Of a stretch of DNA of 64,000 bases, positions 33,838-42,696 are shown piece by piece; position 1 is the stretch's first letter; each line of letters opens with the position of its first letter. A program made the translations under genes and the position numbers. Under the pieces are notes generated by a model. That model made no database searches and was not told the DNA's origin. It was given only the letters and a program-made list of their open reading frames with translations. This stretch comes from Sunxiuqinia elliptica. GTDB lineage: Bacteria; Bacteroidota; Bacteroidia; Bacteroidales; Prolixibacteraceae. The stretch covers positions 1 through 64,000 of the forward strand of contig NZ_FONW01000012.1 of the NCBI RefSeq assembly GCF_900113005.1, written 5' to 3'.

Positions 33838-36195
33838 TTAAAACCTGACACTATACTTAACTGATGGAATAAATGGGAAACCACTTTGTTGATAAAGAAC
33901 TAAAGGATTTGAGCGGTTCTGATCTTTATGGTCGAAATAATAGAAAACAGCATTTTGCCGGTTATAGACATTATAAACTCCAAGTGTCCAAATCCGTTCT
34001 TTTTTCCCTTTTTGCTTTCGAAAATTGAAACCAATATCCAAACGGTGATAAGCTCGCATTCGCATCCAGTTTTTCCCTGGATACAAGTAGGCCTCCCCAT
34101 TGATATCAAAAGAATCATCACTCTCCAAATCAGTGGGGCTGTCCTCCCAGTCCCACCTCAAATGATCAAAATAATCAACAGGCCCAATCGTTTGATAGGT
34201 CGTCGTATGCAATGTTGTCGGGTATCCACTACCATAAGACCATGTTGCCGAAAAATCAACTTTATGAGATAACTTGTGATTAAGCACCACCGAAACAGCA
34301 TGTCTCCTGTCATATTTAAAGGGATAGGCTTTCCCTCCATTTATATTTTCAAACTGACGATCTGTTTTTGCCAGCGTATAGGCTACCCAACCCGTTGTTC
34401 TCCCCTGCTTTTTTTGGAGCATTAGCTCAATCCCCTGAGAAGTTCCTTTTCCTCCTTTTTCAACATTATCATCCCACGTCTTAGAATTAACCAGCGTAAC
34501 TCCACTTTTTACGGCCAGCAAATGGTGCATTTCTTTATAATAAGCATCTACACTTAACTCAAACTTCCCATTGGTTAGGCTTCTTACAAAAGCCAAAGAA
34601 TATTGATCAGAAATGGCTGGTTCCACTTTGCTACTGGATGGGAGCCAAATATCGGTGGGGAAGGAGTTTCCTGAATAACTCAGCAAATGCATCGGTTGTT
34701 GCATCCTTGAATATCCGGCCTTTAAACTTCCCAGCCGTCCAAGTTGAAGCATGGCTATTATCCGTGGTTCAAACGAAATGTAGTTGCTGTTATCAATAGC
34801 CAAATTCGTCATTCTACTTCCTACATTGAAGCCCAGCTGATTAAACAGAAAAAACTCACTTTCCAGGTACACAAAGGAGTTAATCCCATTTAATCGATTG
34901 TTTACCCCTGCCGTATTTTCGGCACTTCCGCTATGGGTTATCGATCCCGGATTATACCAGTTTCCTGAAAATCCACCTCCAAAGCGAAAGATCAATTTAT
35001 TTCGAAGGTGCCAGTAATAATCAGCCTTCGCTCCCGCCTCCTGAAAACCAGCATCATAAATCATTCTTGCTTTTTCACTTTCCAACTTGCTATATTGGTT
35101 CAACCGATAGCGGTAACGGGTATAGTACAGCGTGATATCGCTATACAAACGGGCATTGTAAATATGGTTCCAACGCGCTGTTCCCAATAGGTTGCCCCAC
35201 AAGTATTTTGAATAGCCTTTCCGGTCTTCCTTTCTCAGTTTATAATGATAACTCAACCGATCGTCTCCTCCGTAAAAACTCAGATAGAGCCGGTTATGTT
35301 TGTCAGCTTCATGACTTATTTTACCATAGCTGTCATAAAAATTATACCCCATTGAAAAATTTCTTGTCCCGATCTTAATTGCCGGACGTGTTAACAAATC
35401 AAGCCACATTCGCCTGACAGAAACGAGATAAGATGTTTTCTCATCAATTGGTCCCTCTAAAGTAAGGTCGCCTGAAACCAATCCAAGTCCCCAACTTCCG
35501 TGGTGCTCGTTTTTATGGCCTTCTTTCATCCGTAAATCGACAATAGAAGAAAGTCTCCCGCCATATCGCGCAGGAAATCCCCCTTTATAGAGTTTAACAT
35601 GTTTCAATATCTCGGGAGAAAAAACAGAAACAAAACCTCCTAAGTGATTGACATAATAGAGAGGTGTTCCATCCAATAAAAACAGATTTTGATCAGGGCT
35701 TCCCCCCCGGACATAAAACCCATTTCGTCCATCAGCTCCTCCTTGTACGCCAGGCATTAGTTGTAAGGCCTTCAACACATCAGGCTCCCCAAACATCGGC
35801 AGTGTTTTTATTTGCTGAACAGGTATTTCCGCCACGCCAATTTCCATCCGGTTTTCAATTTTCTTTACGGCCTCTACCTGAATCTCTTCCAAATCAACTC
35901 CCGGAGTTAAACTAATATCCAAGCGTTGGTTGGTTTGCAACTTCATAAAACGGCTAAAACTTTTATAGCCAACATAGCTGGCGGTGATTAAGCTGGAGTC
36001 TTCAGCCAATACCTCCAGGCTAAAAAAGCCAAATACATCCGTACTGGTTCCTGTATTACCAACCAGCACATTGGCCCCAATCAGGGGTTCTCCGCTAAGC
36101 TTGTCCCGAACAACTCCCTGTACAAAACACCGGGACTGGCTATATGATGAAAAGAAAAGCAGGCTTAGCAAAAGACTAATACAGTACTTTCTCAT
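33838..36195 (-). CDS. TonB-dependent outer-membrane receptor
   Basis: This 785-residue outer-membrane transporter is energised by TonB. It has a signal peptide (residues 1-19), a CarboxypepD-regulatory-like domain (about 22-108; GVVRDKLSGEPLIGANVLVGNTG, split by a short turn), a plug (about 120-235; MPGVQGGADGRNGFYVRGG and DQNLFLLDGTPLYYVNH) and a 22-strand-type barrel ending PFIPSVKYSVRF. It overlaps the DUF4249 gene by four bases, a common receptor-lipoprotein pair in Bacteroidota. The substrate is unknown; this is not a SusC/SusD pair because no SusD-like gene is present. Confidence 0.92.
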   Translation of the reverse strand: MRKYCISLLLSLLFFSSYSQSRCFVQGVVRDKLSGEPLIGANVLVGNTGTSTDVFGFFSLEVLAEDSSLITASYVGYKSFSRFMKLQTNQRLDISLTPGVDLEEIQVEAVKKIENRMEIGVAEIPVQQIKTLPMFGEPDVLKALQLMPGVQGGADGRNGFYVRGGSPDQNLFLLDGTPLYYVNHLGGFVSVFSPEILKHVKLYKGGFPARYGGRLSSIVDLRMKEGHKNEHHGSWGLGLVSGDLTLEGPIDEKTSYLVSVRRMWLDLLTRPAIKIGTRNFSMGYNFYDSYGKISHEADKHNRLYLSFYGGDDRLSYHYKLRKEDRKGYSKYLWGNLLGTARWNHIYNARLYSDITLYYTRYRYRLNQYSKLESEKARMIYDAGFQEAGAKADYYWHLRNKLIFRFGGGFSGNWYNPGSITHSGSAENTAGVNNRLNGINSFVYLESEFFLFNQLGFNVGSRMTNLAIDNSNYISFEPRIIAMLQLGRLGSLKAGYSRMQQPMHLLSYSGNSFPTDIWLPSSSKVEPAISDQYSLAFVRSLTNGKFELSVDAYYKEMHHLLAVKSGVTLVNSKTWDDNVEKGGKGTSQGIELMLQKKQGRTTGWVAYTLAKTDRQFENINGGKAYPFKYDRRHAVSVVLNHKLSHKVDFSATWSYGSGYPTTLHTTTYQTIGPVDYFDHLRWDWEDSPTDLESDDSFDINGEAYLYPGKNWMRMRAYHRLDIGFNFRKQKGKKERIWTLGVYNVYNRQNAVFYYFDHKDQNRSNPLVLYQQSGFPFIPSVKYSVRF

Positions 36196-37058
36196 GGAAG
36201 GGGGTTTTTCGCGGTTATTTCATAGTCACGGAAAGAATAGCCTGCAAAAATCCCATAAGCATTCTCAACGTTTGAATAAACGGCAATTGGCTCATAAACT
36301 TCCCAAAAATCGTATTCTTTAGTATAGTTATGAATAATTAAAGAACGGATGTAGCTGAAAGCATCCGATGAAAAAGAGTAAAGACGAAAGTGAGTAGCTA
36401 TATCATATGAAAACCGCACTGAAACAACCGTTGTTGAAGCATTAAACTGGTCATCTCGAAAAACTAAAATATCCGGATAATCTTCAACAATTATTTCATT
36501 GGTAATTTTAGTATCATTACTTGTTATTTCTAGAGGAAAAAGCTTTCCAACTCCAGGATCGGCCAACACTGAAATACCATAGAAATTTTCTGAATCCTCA
36601 CTATCGGACAGTTCAATACGTAACTCCGAATAAGATTGTCCTTCATCGTCAATTCCTGCATTCTGTATGAAATGATGTCCCAAAACCTGAAGGCCAATGC
36701 CAGGGAGAAAGTCTTCAACCCGGATAGCATCATCATCTGGGCTCTTGATCTCTAAAGAATATGAATGGCCAATCTTCGGAAGTAAGGCAGAATCAAGGTA
36801 TACGCCTTCTCCCTCGGAGTTAAGCGTTCCAAGAAACTCATCACCATCAAACAACTTGACACTCGCATCATCAATTGCTGCATATGTTTTTGAGTCAGCA
36901 GCTTTAACCCGGCTAAGATGAACCTTAAAAGGTTCTCCTTCTGTAAATAAGCAATTAACAACCGGAACCAATTCCTGGTCCGGCAGTTCTATCTCAATAA
37001 TTTTCTGGCATGCGCTAACAACAATATAGCCTATCAGAACAAGTAAGATCTTTTTCAT
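36192..37058 (-). CDS. DUF4249 lipoprotein
   Basis: The 288-residue lipoprotein has a lipobox (VVSAC, lipid Cys17) directly followed by QKIIEIELP, the typical DUF4249 start. The fold is beta-rich with DASVKLFDGDEFLGTL-type strands. DUF4249 proteins are usually encoded next to a TonB-dependent receptor, as here, and are thought to be its surface or periplasmic partner. It overlaps the receptor gene by four bases and follows the lipoprotein gene at 37115 by 56 bp, suggesting one operon of three. Confidence 0.9.
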   Translation of the reverse strand: MKKILLVLIGYIVVSACQKIIEIELPDQELVPVVNCLFTEGEPFKVHLSRVKAADSKTYAAIDDASVKLFDGDEFLGTLNSEGEGVYLDSALLPKIGHSYSLEIKSPDDDAIRVEDFLPGIGLQVLGHHFIQNAGIDDEGQSYSELRIELSDSEDSENFYGISVLADPGVGKLFPLEITSNDTKITNEIIVEDYPDILVFRDDQFNASTTVVSVRFSYDIATHFRLYSFSSDAFSYIRSLIIHNYTKEYDFWEVYEPIAVYSNVENAYGIFAGYSFRDYEITAKNPLP

Positions 37059-37114
37059 TTATAATTCTAAAAAGAGGAGGGAAAGAAACTTTTCCTCCTC
37101 AATAAATACTCTTT

Positions 37115-38077
37115 CTAATTACAACTGATACTCAATTGAGTAACATTATCGGTAAAACCATTATAAAATGGGGAAATACCATATTGTAATACTTTGTAAG
37201 AAAAATTGGTTTCTATTGAAAAACTTTGAACTCTCCTAGTTCCATAGAATGGTCTCCAAGAAACTTCATCATCATGATTTCTTACGTCTTTTTGAATGTG
37301 CTCATTAACAGACCTCCGTGATTCTCTCTTGCGATCATAATAACCATCAATATCCATTACAAATAAAAAAATTGGTCTTGCCCCACTAGAATATTTATAA
37401 CTTGTAATCTTGAACTTCGAGATAATCGTATGAATAAATCCAAAGTTTTGATAATTTAATTTTGCTTGCGCTTCAAACCAAAAGTTTTTATCCGCTTCAG
37501 AACCTGTAAATATTGAACTATGCTTTCTATCTTGATCAGAATTACAATAAGATTTTAACATAACCTCATCGTTCAAAATAGCAAAAATATCATCGGTCCA
37601 GCGAAAAACAATCGGTTCAGAAGCATCATACATACTAAGATTTTTTAAGCCACCCGAAATCTCTGTCATAGAATATACTTCAGTCTTCTCACTCTCAAAA
37701 TTTACTTTGAATAAATAATTACCAATAACAATAGTTCCTTCAGGACTAATAACAGTTGCAATTAAATCATCAATCATTTTTTCCGACCTTCCAGGTTTAT
37801 CCTCATAATATGATCGATAAGAATCAAACCCGACATTTTCTTCAAAATAAGGGAAGAAGTTGTCCCCTTTCTCTACCAAGTAATCGAGTAGCTTTTGAAG
37901 TTCTTGTTCACTCTCAAAATTCAAACAATTTTCATCAACAGAAAAGGCAATTTGCTTTAACTGTTCATCCATTACTAACTTTTCATCTGATTGCTGTACC
38001 TCTAACTCTTCTTGCTGGCAAGCAGAAAAAAGAGTTAGTACCACAGCCATAACGGCTAAAAGATTAAATTTTTTCAT
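37115..38077 (-). CDS. Lipoprotein of unknown function
   Basis: This 320-residue protein has a signal peptide and lipobox (LTLFSAC, lipid Cys20) followed by an acidic Gln/Glu linker. An N-terminal region with FEENVGFDSYRSYYED precedes a predicted beta domain (SPEGTIVIGNYLFKVNFES), and the C-terminal half is beta-rich. Similar lipoproteins with this layout occur in Bacteroidota, sometimes as DUF4848, but I am not sure of that name. It heads the operon with DUF4249 and the TonB receptor and is preceded by promoter-leader copy 2. Confidence 0.65.
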   Translation of the reverse strand: MKKFNLLAVMAVVLTLFSACQQEELEVQQSDEKLVMDEQLKQIAFSVDENCLNFESEQELQKLLDYLVEKGDNFFPYFEENVGFDSYRSYYEDKPGRSEKMIDDLIATVISPEGTIVIGNYLFKVNFESEKTEVYSMTEISGGLKNLSMYDASEPIVFRWTDDIFAILNDEVMLKSYCNSDQDRKHSSIFTGSEADKNFWFEAQAKLNYQNFGFIHTIISKFKITSYKYSSGARPIFLFVMDIDGYYDRKRESRRSVNEHIQKDVRNHDDEVSWRPFYGTRRVQSFSIETNFSYKVLQYGISPFYNGFTDNVTQLSISCN

Positions 38078-38207
38078 AGTTTTGAAAAAGTTTATGGTAG
38101 GACAGTTGCTGCTGCCCTACCAGGTTTTAATAAACATGATAAGCCGGCTTTTTTAAAAAAGGGTCGGCTTTTTCCCTTTCAATGCCATAAATTAAGCCTG
38201 TTAACCG

Positions 38208-38343
38208 CTATTAACAGCCTATTTTGTCCCCAATCAATTTCCCTTTATTTCATGCTATTCCCGAACGAGAATTCACTATAGAAGCGCGAGCGAGGTGCAA
38301 ATATATTTTTTATTATTTAAACTAAATAATAATGAATGTTAAA
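38208..38343 (-). promoter_or_regulatory. Duplicated promoter-leader element, copy 2
   Basis: This matches copy 1 over about 130 bp. The -7 box is TATATTTG (38298-38305, exact). The leader hairpin is ATTCTCG-TT-CGGGAAT on the minus strand, with one C-G pair changed to a U-G wobble, so the stem survives in the RNA but would be a C-A mismatch on the other strand. It sits about 130 bp upstream of the lipoprotein gene that starts at 38077. Confidence 0.6.
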
Positions 38344-39006
38344 ACGACTCATCTATAAATCTAGATATTTCCTTCACTTTCCGATACCTTCTTCTCTTTC
38401 ATATATAAGCCGATTTCCCAACAAAAAAAAGCAGTCACAGGTCTTAAAAGATGAAACGATTTGCAAAAAGTCATTCATTTTTACCTATAAACAGAAAGCT
38501 TAGGACTAAGGAAAGAGTTACAAAGGTTGCCCGTTATTGGCATGGAGCTCTGACAAACAACCAAATACCATTTTATTGACAAATTGGGCTTTGGACAAAG
38601 ATCCAAAGCGTATCCAAGCAGTAAAACAGCGATTTTTCTCTTGTCCAAAGGCTGTCCAATCAAAAAAACAATTCATTTATAGTTGACCAAAGCTCCACCA
38701 AGCAAAAAGCTGGTTTGGATAAAAAGACAAAATATAACCATAGCTACAAAATAGACGTTCATTGATTTTATGTCAAAAAACATTGTTAAATACCTCACCT
38801 AAATAACAGTATGATGTATATTGTTGTATTAATTTTTAAAAAAATAGCCACACTACGATCTTCTGTACGCTCAATTCAACATCCCAACTGTTGTATTACC
38901 GCTTAAAATATCTTCAGAAGAATAACTCTTACTCCTGAAAAAAGATGATTCAATTTTCAGGGCTACGATTTCGATTTTTTTAGAAATATCTTAATGATTC
39001 TTATTT
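38344..39006. other. 660-bp AT-rich spacer
   Basis: No convincing gene. A small inverted repeat CTTTGGA-N6-TCCAAAG lies at 38589-38608, and further GTCCAA/TCCAA words cluster to about 38700. A 60-codon minus-strand frame (38481-38663) has no domain or ribosome-site support. It may be decayed sequence. Confidence 0.35.
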
Positions 39007-39717
39007 ATGAACAAGTTAAAAGCCCAAAGCCGCAACACCGAAGTTAACGCATTAGCCAGGCGTCTTCTTGGTGCCTATCGCAAAACAGCACTAAACAATG
39101 ACTCCCATTTAGCAAACTTGATTGCAGAATTGGAGCAAGTAGTAACTCTTTTAACAGCTGCAATTAACCGATTAAGGGTCGCATCAGCTCTTGATGAAAA
39201 AGATGAAATACGCGACAATTCTGTCCGCTCTCTTTATTACTTTATTTTAGGGATAACCCATCATCCTGACCAGAAAATTAGCGAGTCGGCAAAACAGTTG
39301 TTCAAGCTTCTTGAACATTATGGATTGTCAATTACCGGAGAAAGCTATGCCAGCGAGTCCTCTTTTATTAATTCGTTGCTCGATGATCTGAATAAACCAA
39401 ATGCACAAAGCGCTATTGCCGACATTTCCGGAGCATCTGAATTAATTGCCACCATTCAAACAGCACAAACTGACTTTGAACAAACACGTATTGCCTATGA
39501 AGAAGAAAAAGCCCAACAAGGCAATTTTGAAAACGCAACCAATCTCAAAATGCAATTAGTAAAACTGATTAACGAACAACTGCTGGTCTATCTCCAAGCA
39601 ATGATGCTGGTTAATGAAAGTACTTATGGAGAGTTTGGGCGTACTGTTGCTGAAATTATCAGCACCGCTAACGAAGCTGTCAACAGACGCTCCTCTAAAC
39701 CTGATCCTGTCAACTGA
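39007..39717 (+). CDS. DUF6261 family protein
   Basis: The 236-residue protein is predicted all-helical, acidic and soluble, with no signal peptide. Residues 1-60 (RNTEVNALARRLLGAYRKTALNN...) and the conserved core RDNSVRSLYYFILGITHHPDQKISESAKQLFKLLEHYG match my knowledge of the Bacteroidota-specific DUF6261 group, whose function is unknown. Members are often present in many copies per genome. It is monocistronic and has a strong terminator. Confidence 0.7.
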   Translation: MNKLKAQSRNTEVNALARRLLGAYRKTALNNDSHLANLIAELEQVVTLLTAAINRLRVASALDEKDEIRDNSVRSLYYFILGITHHPDQKISESAKQLFKLLEHYGLSITGESYASESSFINSLLDDLNKPNAQSAIADISGASELIATIQTAQTDFEQTRIAYEEEKAQQGNFENATNLKMQLVKLINEQLLVYLQAMMLVNESTYGEFGRTVAEIISTANEAVNRRSSKPDPVN

Positions 39718-39762
39718 GTTTAGGACTCCTCTAAAAAGAATCAGGGGGGAAAGCTGTTTATT

Positions 39763-39809
39763 ACTAAAAATCCCCAACTAAGGATAAACCTTTAGTTGGG
39801 GATTTTAGT
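39763..39809 (+). terminator. Intrinsic terminator after the DUF6261 gene
   Basis: ATCCCCAACTAA pairs with TTAGTTGGGGAT, and A/T flanks (ACTAAAA/TTTTAGT) extend the stem. It also lies 36 bp beyond the end of the convergent acyl-CoA synthetase gene and could serve both strands. Confidence 0.8.
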
Positions 39810-39844
39810 GTTTCAAGCAGGTCCTGCAACCTGATCTATATTTT

Positions 39845-41497
39845 TTATACGACCTCGATGCCCTTTTCTTTGAGCAACTGCAGGCCGACTTCTTTCAGTT
39901 TATACTTTTGAATTTTACCGCTGGCAGTCATTGGGTATTCTGTTACAAAAAAGATGTATTTCGGAATTTTGAATCGGGCAATCTGTCCCCGGCAATATTC
40001 TTTTACATCCTCTTCCGCCAAGCTCATGCCTTCTTTTATCTTAATGAAAGCCCCCACCTGTTCGCCATACTTTGGGCTAGGAATTCCGGCCACTTCAATG
40101 GCTTCAATTTCGGGCATCTTATACAGGAAGTTCTCGATTTCGCGCGGGTAAATGTTTTCACCACCACGAATAATCATATCTTTTATCCGGCCAGTAATTT
40201 GGTAGAAGCCATCCTTGGTTTTCAAGCCTAAATCGCCTGAATGCAACCAACCGTCTTCGTCAATTACCTTGCGGGTAGCTTCTTCATTTTTGTAGTAGCC
40301 TTTCATCACATTGTACCCCCGACAGCAAACTTCTCCCTGCTCGCCTTCTTCGCATTCCTCACCAGTCTCTGGGTTTACAATCTTTACTTCAACATTTGGG
40401 AATTCGAAGCCAACCGTTGTTGCCCGAACTTCGGCAGAGTTGTGTGTGCGAGTTGCCGTCATGCCTGGCGAAGTTTCGGTTAAGCCATACACACTGATGA
40501 TGTCTTTACAGTGCATTTTTTCCATCACCTGACGCATGGTTTCAATCGGACATAAGGAGCCAGCCATTATTCCGGTGCGCAAACTACTTAGATCAAACAA
40601 GTCGAACATGGGGTGATGCAACTCGGCAATAAACATGGTAGGAACTCCATACAAAGCGGTACAACGTTCTTTCTCAACCGATGCAAGTACCATCAAAGGG
40701 TCAAAGTTCTCGGTAACCACCATCGTGGCTCCATGACTAATTATGGCACAGACTGCTAACACGCATCCAAAGCAGTGGAAAAATGGCACACAAACCAACA
40801 AGCGGTCGTCAGCCGTATATTTCATGCATTCGCCAGCGGCAAAACCATTATTCAATATATTGTGGTGCGACAGCATCACTCCTTTCGGAAAACCAGTCGT
40901 TCCCGAGGTGTACTGCATATTAACCACGTCGTGAGGCCCCACCTTTAGTTTGGCATCTTCCAATTCTAAGTCGTCTAAATGCTCGCCCAACAAAATTAAC
41001 TCGGCGGTATTGAACATTCCCCGGTGCTTTTCCTGGCCGATAAAAACGACATTCCGAAGCTCTGGAAATTTCTCCGATTTTAAGTTTCCTCTTGAGTGGG
41101 TTTTTAGTTCCGGAATCAACTCAAAAATCATGTTGACATAGTCACTATCACGCCATCCATCAACCAAACAAAGGGTATGAATATCTGCATTTTTCATCAA
41201 ATACTCCATCTCTGCCAGCTTATAGTTGGTATTGATTGTCACCAGAACAGCTCCAATCTTTGCCGTTGCAAACATGAAGGTCAACCAGTCGGGCACATTG
41301 TTGGCCCAAATTCCCACTTTATCACCAACGCCTACACCTGTGTACATCAAGCCTTTTGCCAGCTTATCAACACGGGCATTAAACTCGCTGTAGGTAAATC
41401 GTAAATCCCGGTCAGGATAAACAATAAACTCCTGGTCAGGAGTTTCAAAAGCGTATTTCTCTAAAATTCCGCCAAGTGTATAATCAAGTAATTGCAT
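39845..41497 (-). CDS. AMP-binding acyl-CoA synthetase
   Basis: The 550-residue enzyme activates a carboxylic acid as acyl-AMP and then acyl-CoA. ANL-family motifs are complete: A3 [17 protein letters not shown] (about 188-204), A5 YGLTETSPG (about 335), A7 WLHSGDLG, A8 [20 protein letters not shown] and the catalytic Lys in [11 protein letters not shown]. The overall length and motifs fit medium/long-chain fatty-acyl-CoA synthetases, but chain length is not predictable here. It follows the XRE-cupin regulator by 29 bp on the same strand. Confidence 0.9.
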   Translation of the reverse strand: MQLLDYTLGGILEKYAFETPDQEFIVYPDRDLRFTYSEFNARVDKLAKGLMYTGVGVGDKVGIWANNVPDWLTFMFATAKIGAVLVTINTNYKLAEMEYLMKNADIHTLCLVDGWRDSDYVNMIFELIPELKTHSRGNLKSEKFPELRNVVFIGQEKHRGMFNTAELILLGEHLDDLELEDAKLKVGPHDVVNMQYTSGTTGFPKGVMLSHHNILNNGFAAGECMKYTADDRLLVCVPFFHCFGCVLAVCAIISHGATMVVTENFDPLMVLASVEKERCTALYGVPTMFIAELHHPMFDLFDLSSLRTGIMAGSLCPIETMRQVMEKMHCKDIISVYGLTETSPGMTATRTHNSAEVRATTVGFEFPNVEVKIVNPETGEECEEGEQGEVCCRGYNVMKGYYKNEEATRKVIDEDGWLHSGDLGLKTKDGFYQITGRIKDMIIRGGENIYPREIENFLYKMPEIEAIEVAGIPSPKYGEQVGAFIKIKEGMSLAEEDVKEYCRGQIARFKIPKYIFFVTEYPMTASGKIQKYKLKEVGLQLLKEKGIEVV

Positions 41498-41526
41498 GTT
41501 TCCGATTTTAGGGCCAATAATGTTGA

Positions 41527-42102
41527 TTAGTAAGGAGCATAAATGACAGCCAATATTTTAGCTGGTTGATGGTCTCCGGCATGTACGTTGTGCGACACAA
41601 TAGAATCCAGGTAAACACTATCCCCCACATTCAGCTGAATGACTTCTTTCCCGTAGTTGATCTCTACTTTTCCTTCGAGCACATAGATAAACTCCTCGCC
41701 TTCGTGCGACGACAGCATATAGTCCGATTGTTGCCCCGGCTCAATCTCAACAATGAATGGCTCCATATTCCGTCCAACCTTATCAAAAGCCAAGGATAGG
41801 AAGTTCAGGTGATCGCGTGTTCCACTTAACTGAGAACTAAACCGAACACCTTTCTCATGGTCGTTTGCCCTTACAATTGCTGGTCCCAGGTTGTTGCTGT
41901 CATCTAAAAATGTTCCCAACCGAACACCCAGCGCCCGGGCAATCTTAATTAGTGGTGCCAAGGAAGGCAATACCTCGCCTTTTTCAATTTTTTGAAGCTG
42001 GTCGATATCCAAGTTGGTCTTTTCAACCATTTCTTCCAAGCTCACTTTCTTGGACTCTCTTATTTGGGTGATCTTTTTTCCAAGGTCGTATTTCCGTGCC
42101 AT
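41527..42102 (-). CDS. XRE family regulator with cupin sensor domain
   Basis: The 191-residue protein has an HTH_3 domain (residues 8-65; [32 protein letters not shown] region) and a C-terminal cupin_2 barrel (about 115-185; [27 protein letters not shown]). Such regulators sense a small ligand in the cupin and control adjacent metabolic genes. It is the first gene of the operon with the acyl-CoA synthetase, so that gene is its likely target. TAAATTTG (42127-42134, minus) is a good -7 box before it. Confidence 0.9.
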   Translation of the reverse strand: MARKYDLGKKITQIRESKKVSLEEMVEKTNLDIDQLQKIEKGEVLPSLAPLIKIARALGVRLGTFLDDSNNLGPAIVRANDHEKGVRFSSQLSGTRDHLNFLSLAFDKVGRNMEPFIVEIEPGQQSDYMLSSHEGEEFIYVLEGKVEINYGKEVIQLNVGDSVYLDSIVSHNVHAGDHQPAKILAVIYAPY

Positions 42103-42696
42103 TCTTCTAATCTTTAAGTATGCTCACAAATTTAATTTTATTTTTAAGCGATTCAAACGCCGCGGATGTAGAAACGACCTTACAACCACCATCAAACGAA
42201 TATTTAGAAACAATTTAAATTTCATCAGTATGAATTTTAATTTGCTACTAATTCAAAAATTCAAATTTGGCAGATGACTTTAGCCAGGAGTCTCGAGCAA
42301 CTTTGAATCTTGAAATTCGAAAATAGAAAAGGAGAACAGAAACGGGATGGGCAGATTATGATCTAAATTTGCAGTATACTCAAGTCGCTGACAGATTCCG
42401 AAACAAGTCCGGAAAGACATGTTTCTCATGTTGTACAATAGATCTCCTTCACCGCTAAATCTTTATGATACTCTGTACTTTTTTCTCTGTGGCACTCTGT
42501 GGTTTATTTAATTTTTAACCACAGAGACCACAGAGTTTTTTTATTACTTCTTTTATTCCCAACAGCCTGTCGAACTCTTGCAAAAATCTGATCCTTAGTA
42601 GCTTAAAGATTTCGCCAACTGATTTATAAAAATACTTTAAATCAAGGCATTACAAATGGCTGACAGTCTGCAATCTGAAAATCTGACGATCTATTA
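42103..42696. other. 594-bp spacer
   Basis: No gene was seen. Near the XRE gene it holds that gene's -7 box (42127-42134). Further right is a CCACAGAG-type stem-loop (listed separately). The remainder shows no coding sign. Confidence 0.4.
42485..42542 (+). repeat. CCACAGAG double-unit stem-loop with T-run
   Basis: CTCTGTGG-CA-CTCTGTGGTT pairs with AACCACAGAG-AC-CACAGAG across a 12-base loop, followed by seven T on the plus strand. It looks like a terminator, but no plus-strand gene lies upstream. The CCACAGAG word also occurs in dispersed intergenic repeats of many bacteria, so this may be a repeat element. Confidence 0.55.

Noticed and set aside
33838-37058. SusC/SusD-type polysaccharide utilisation locus
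   Set aside because: The receptor is paired with DUF4249, not a SusD homologue, and no glycan enzymes are in the operon.
38481-38663. 60-codon minus-strand frame in the spacer
   Set aside because: No ribosome site, no domain and no neighbour link; likely chance in AT-rich DNA.
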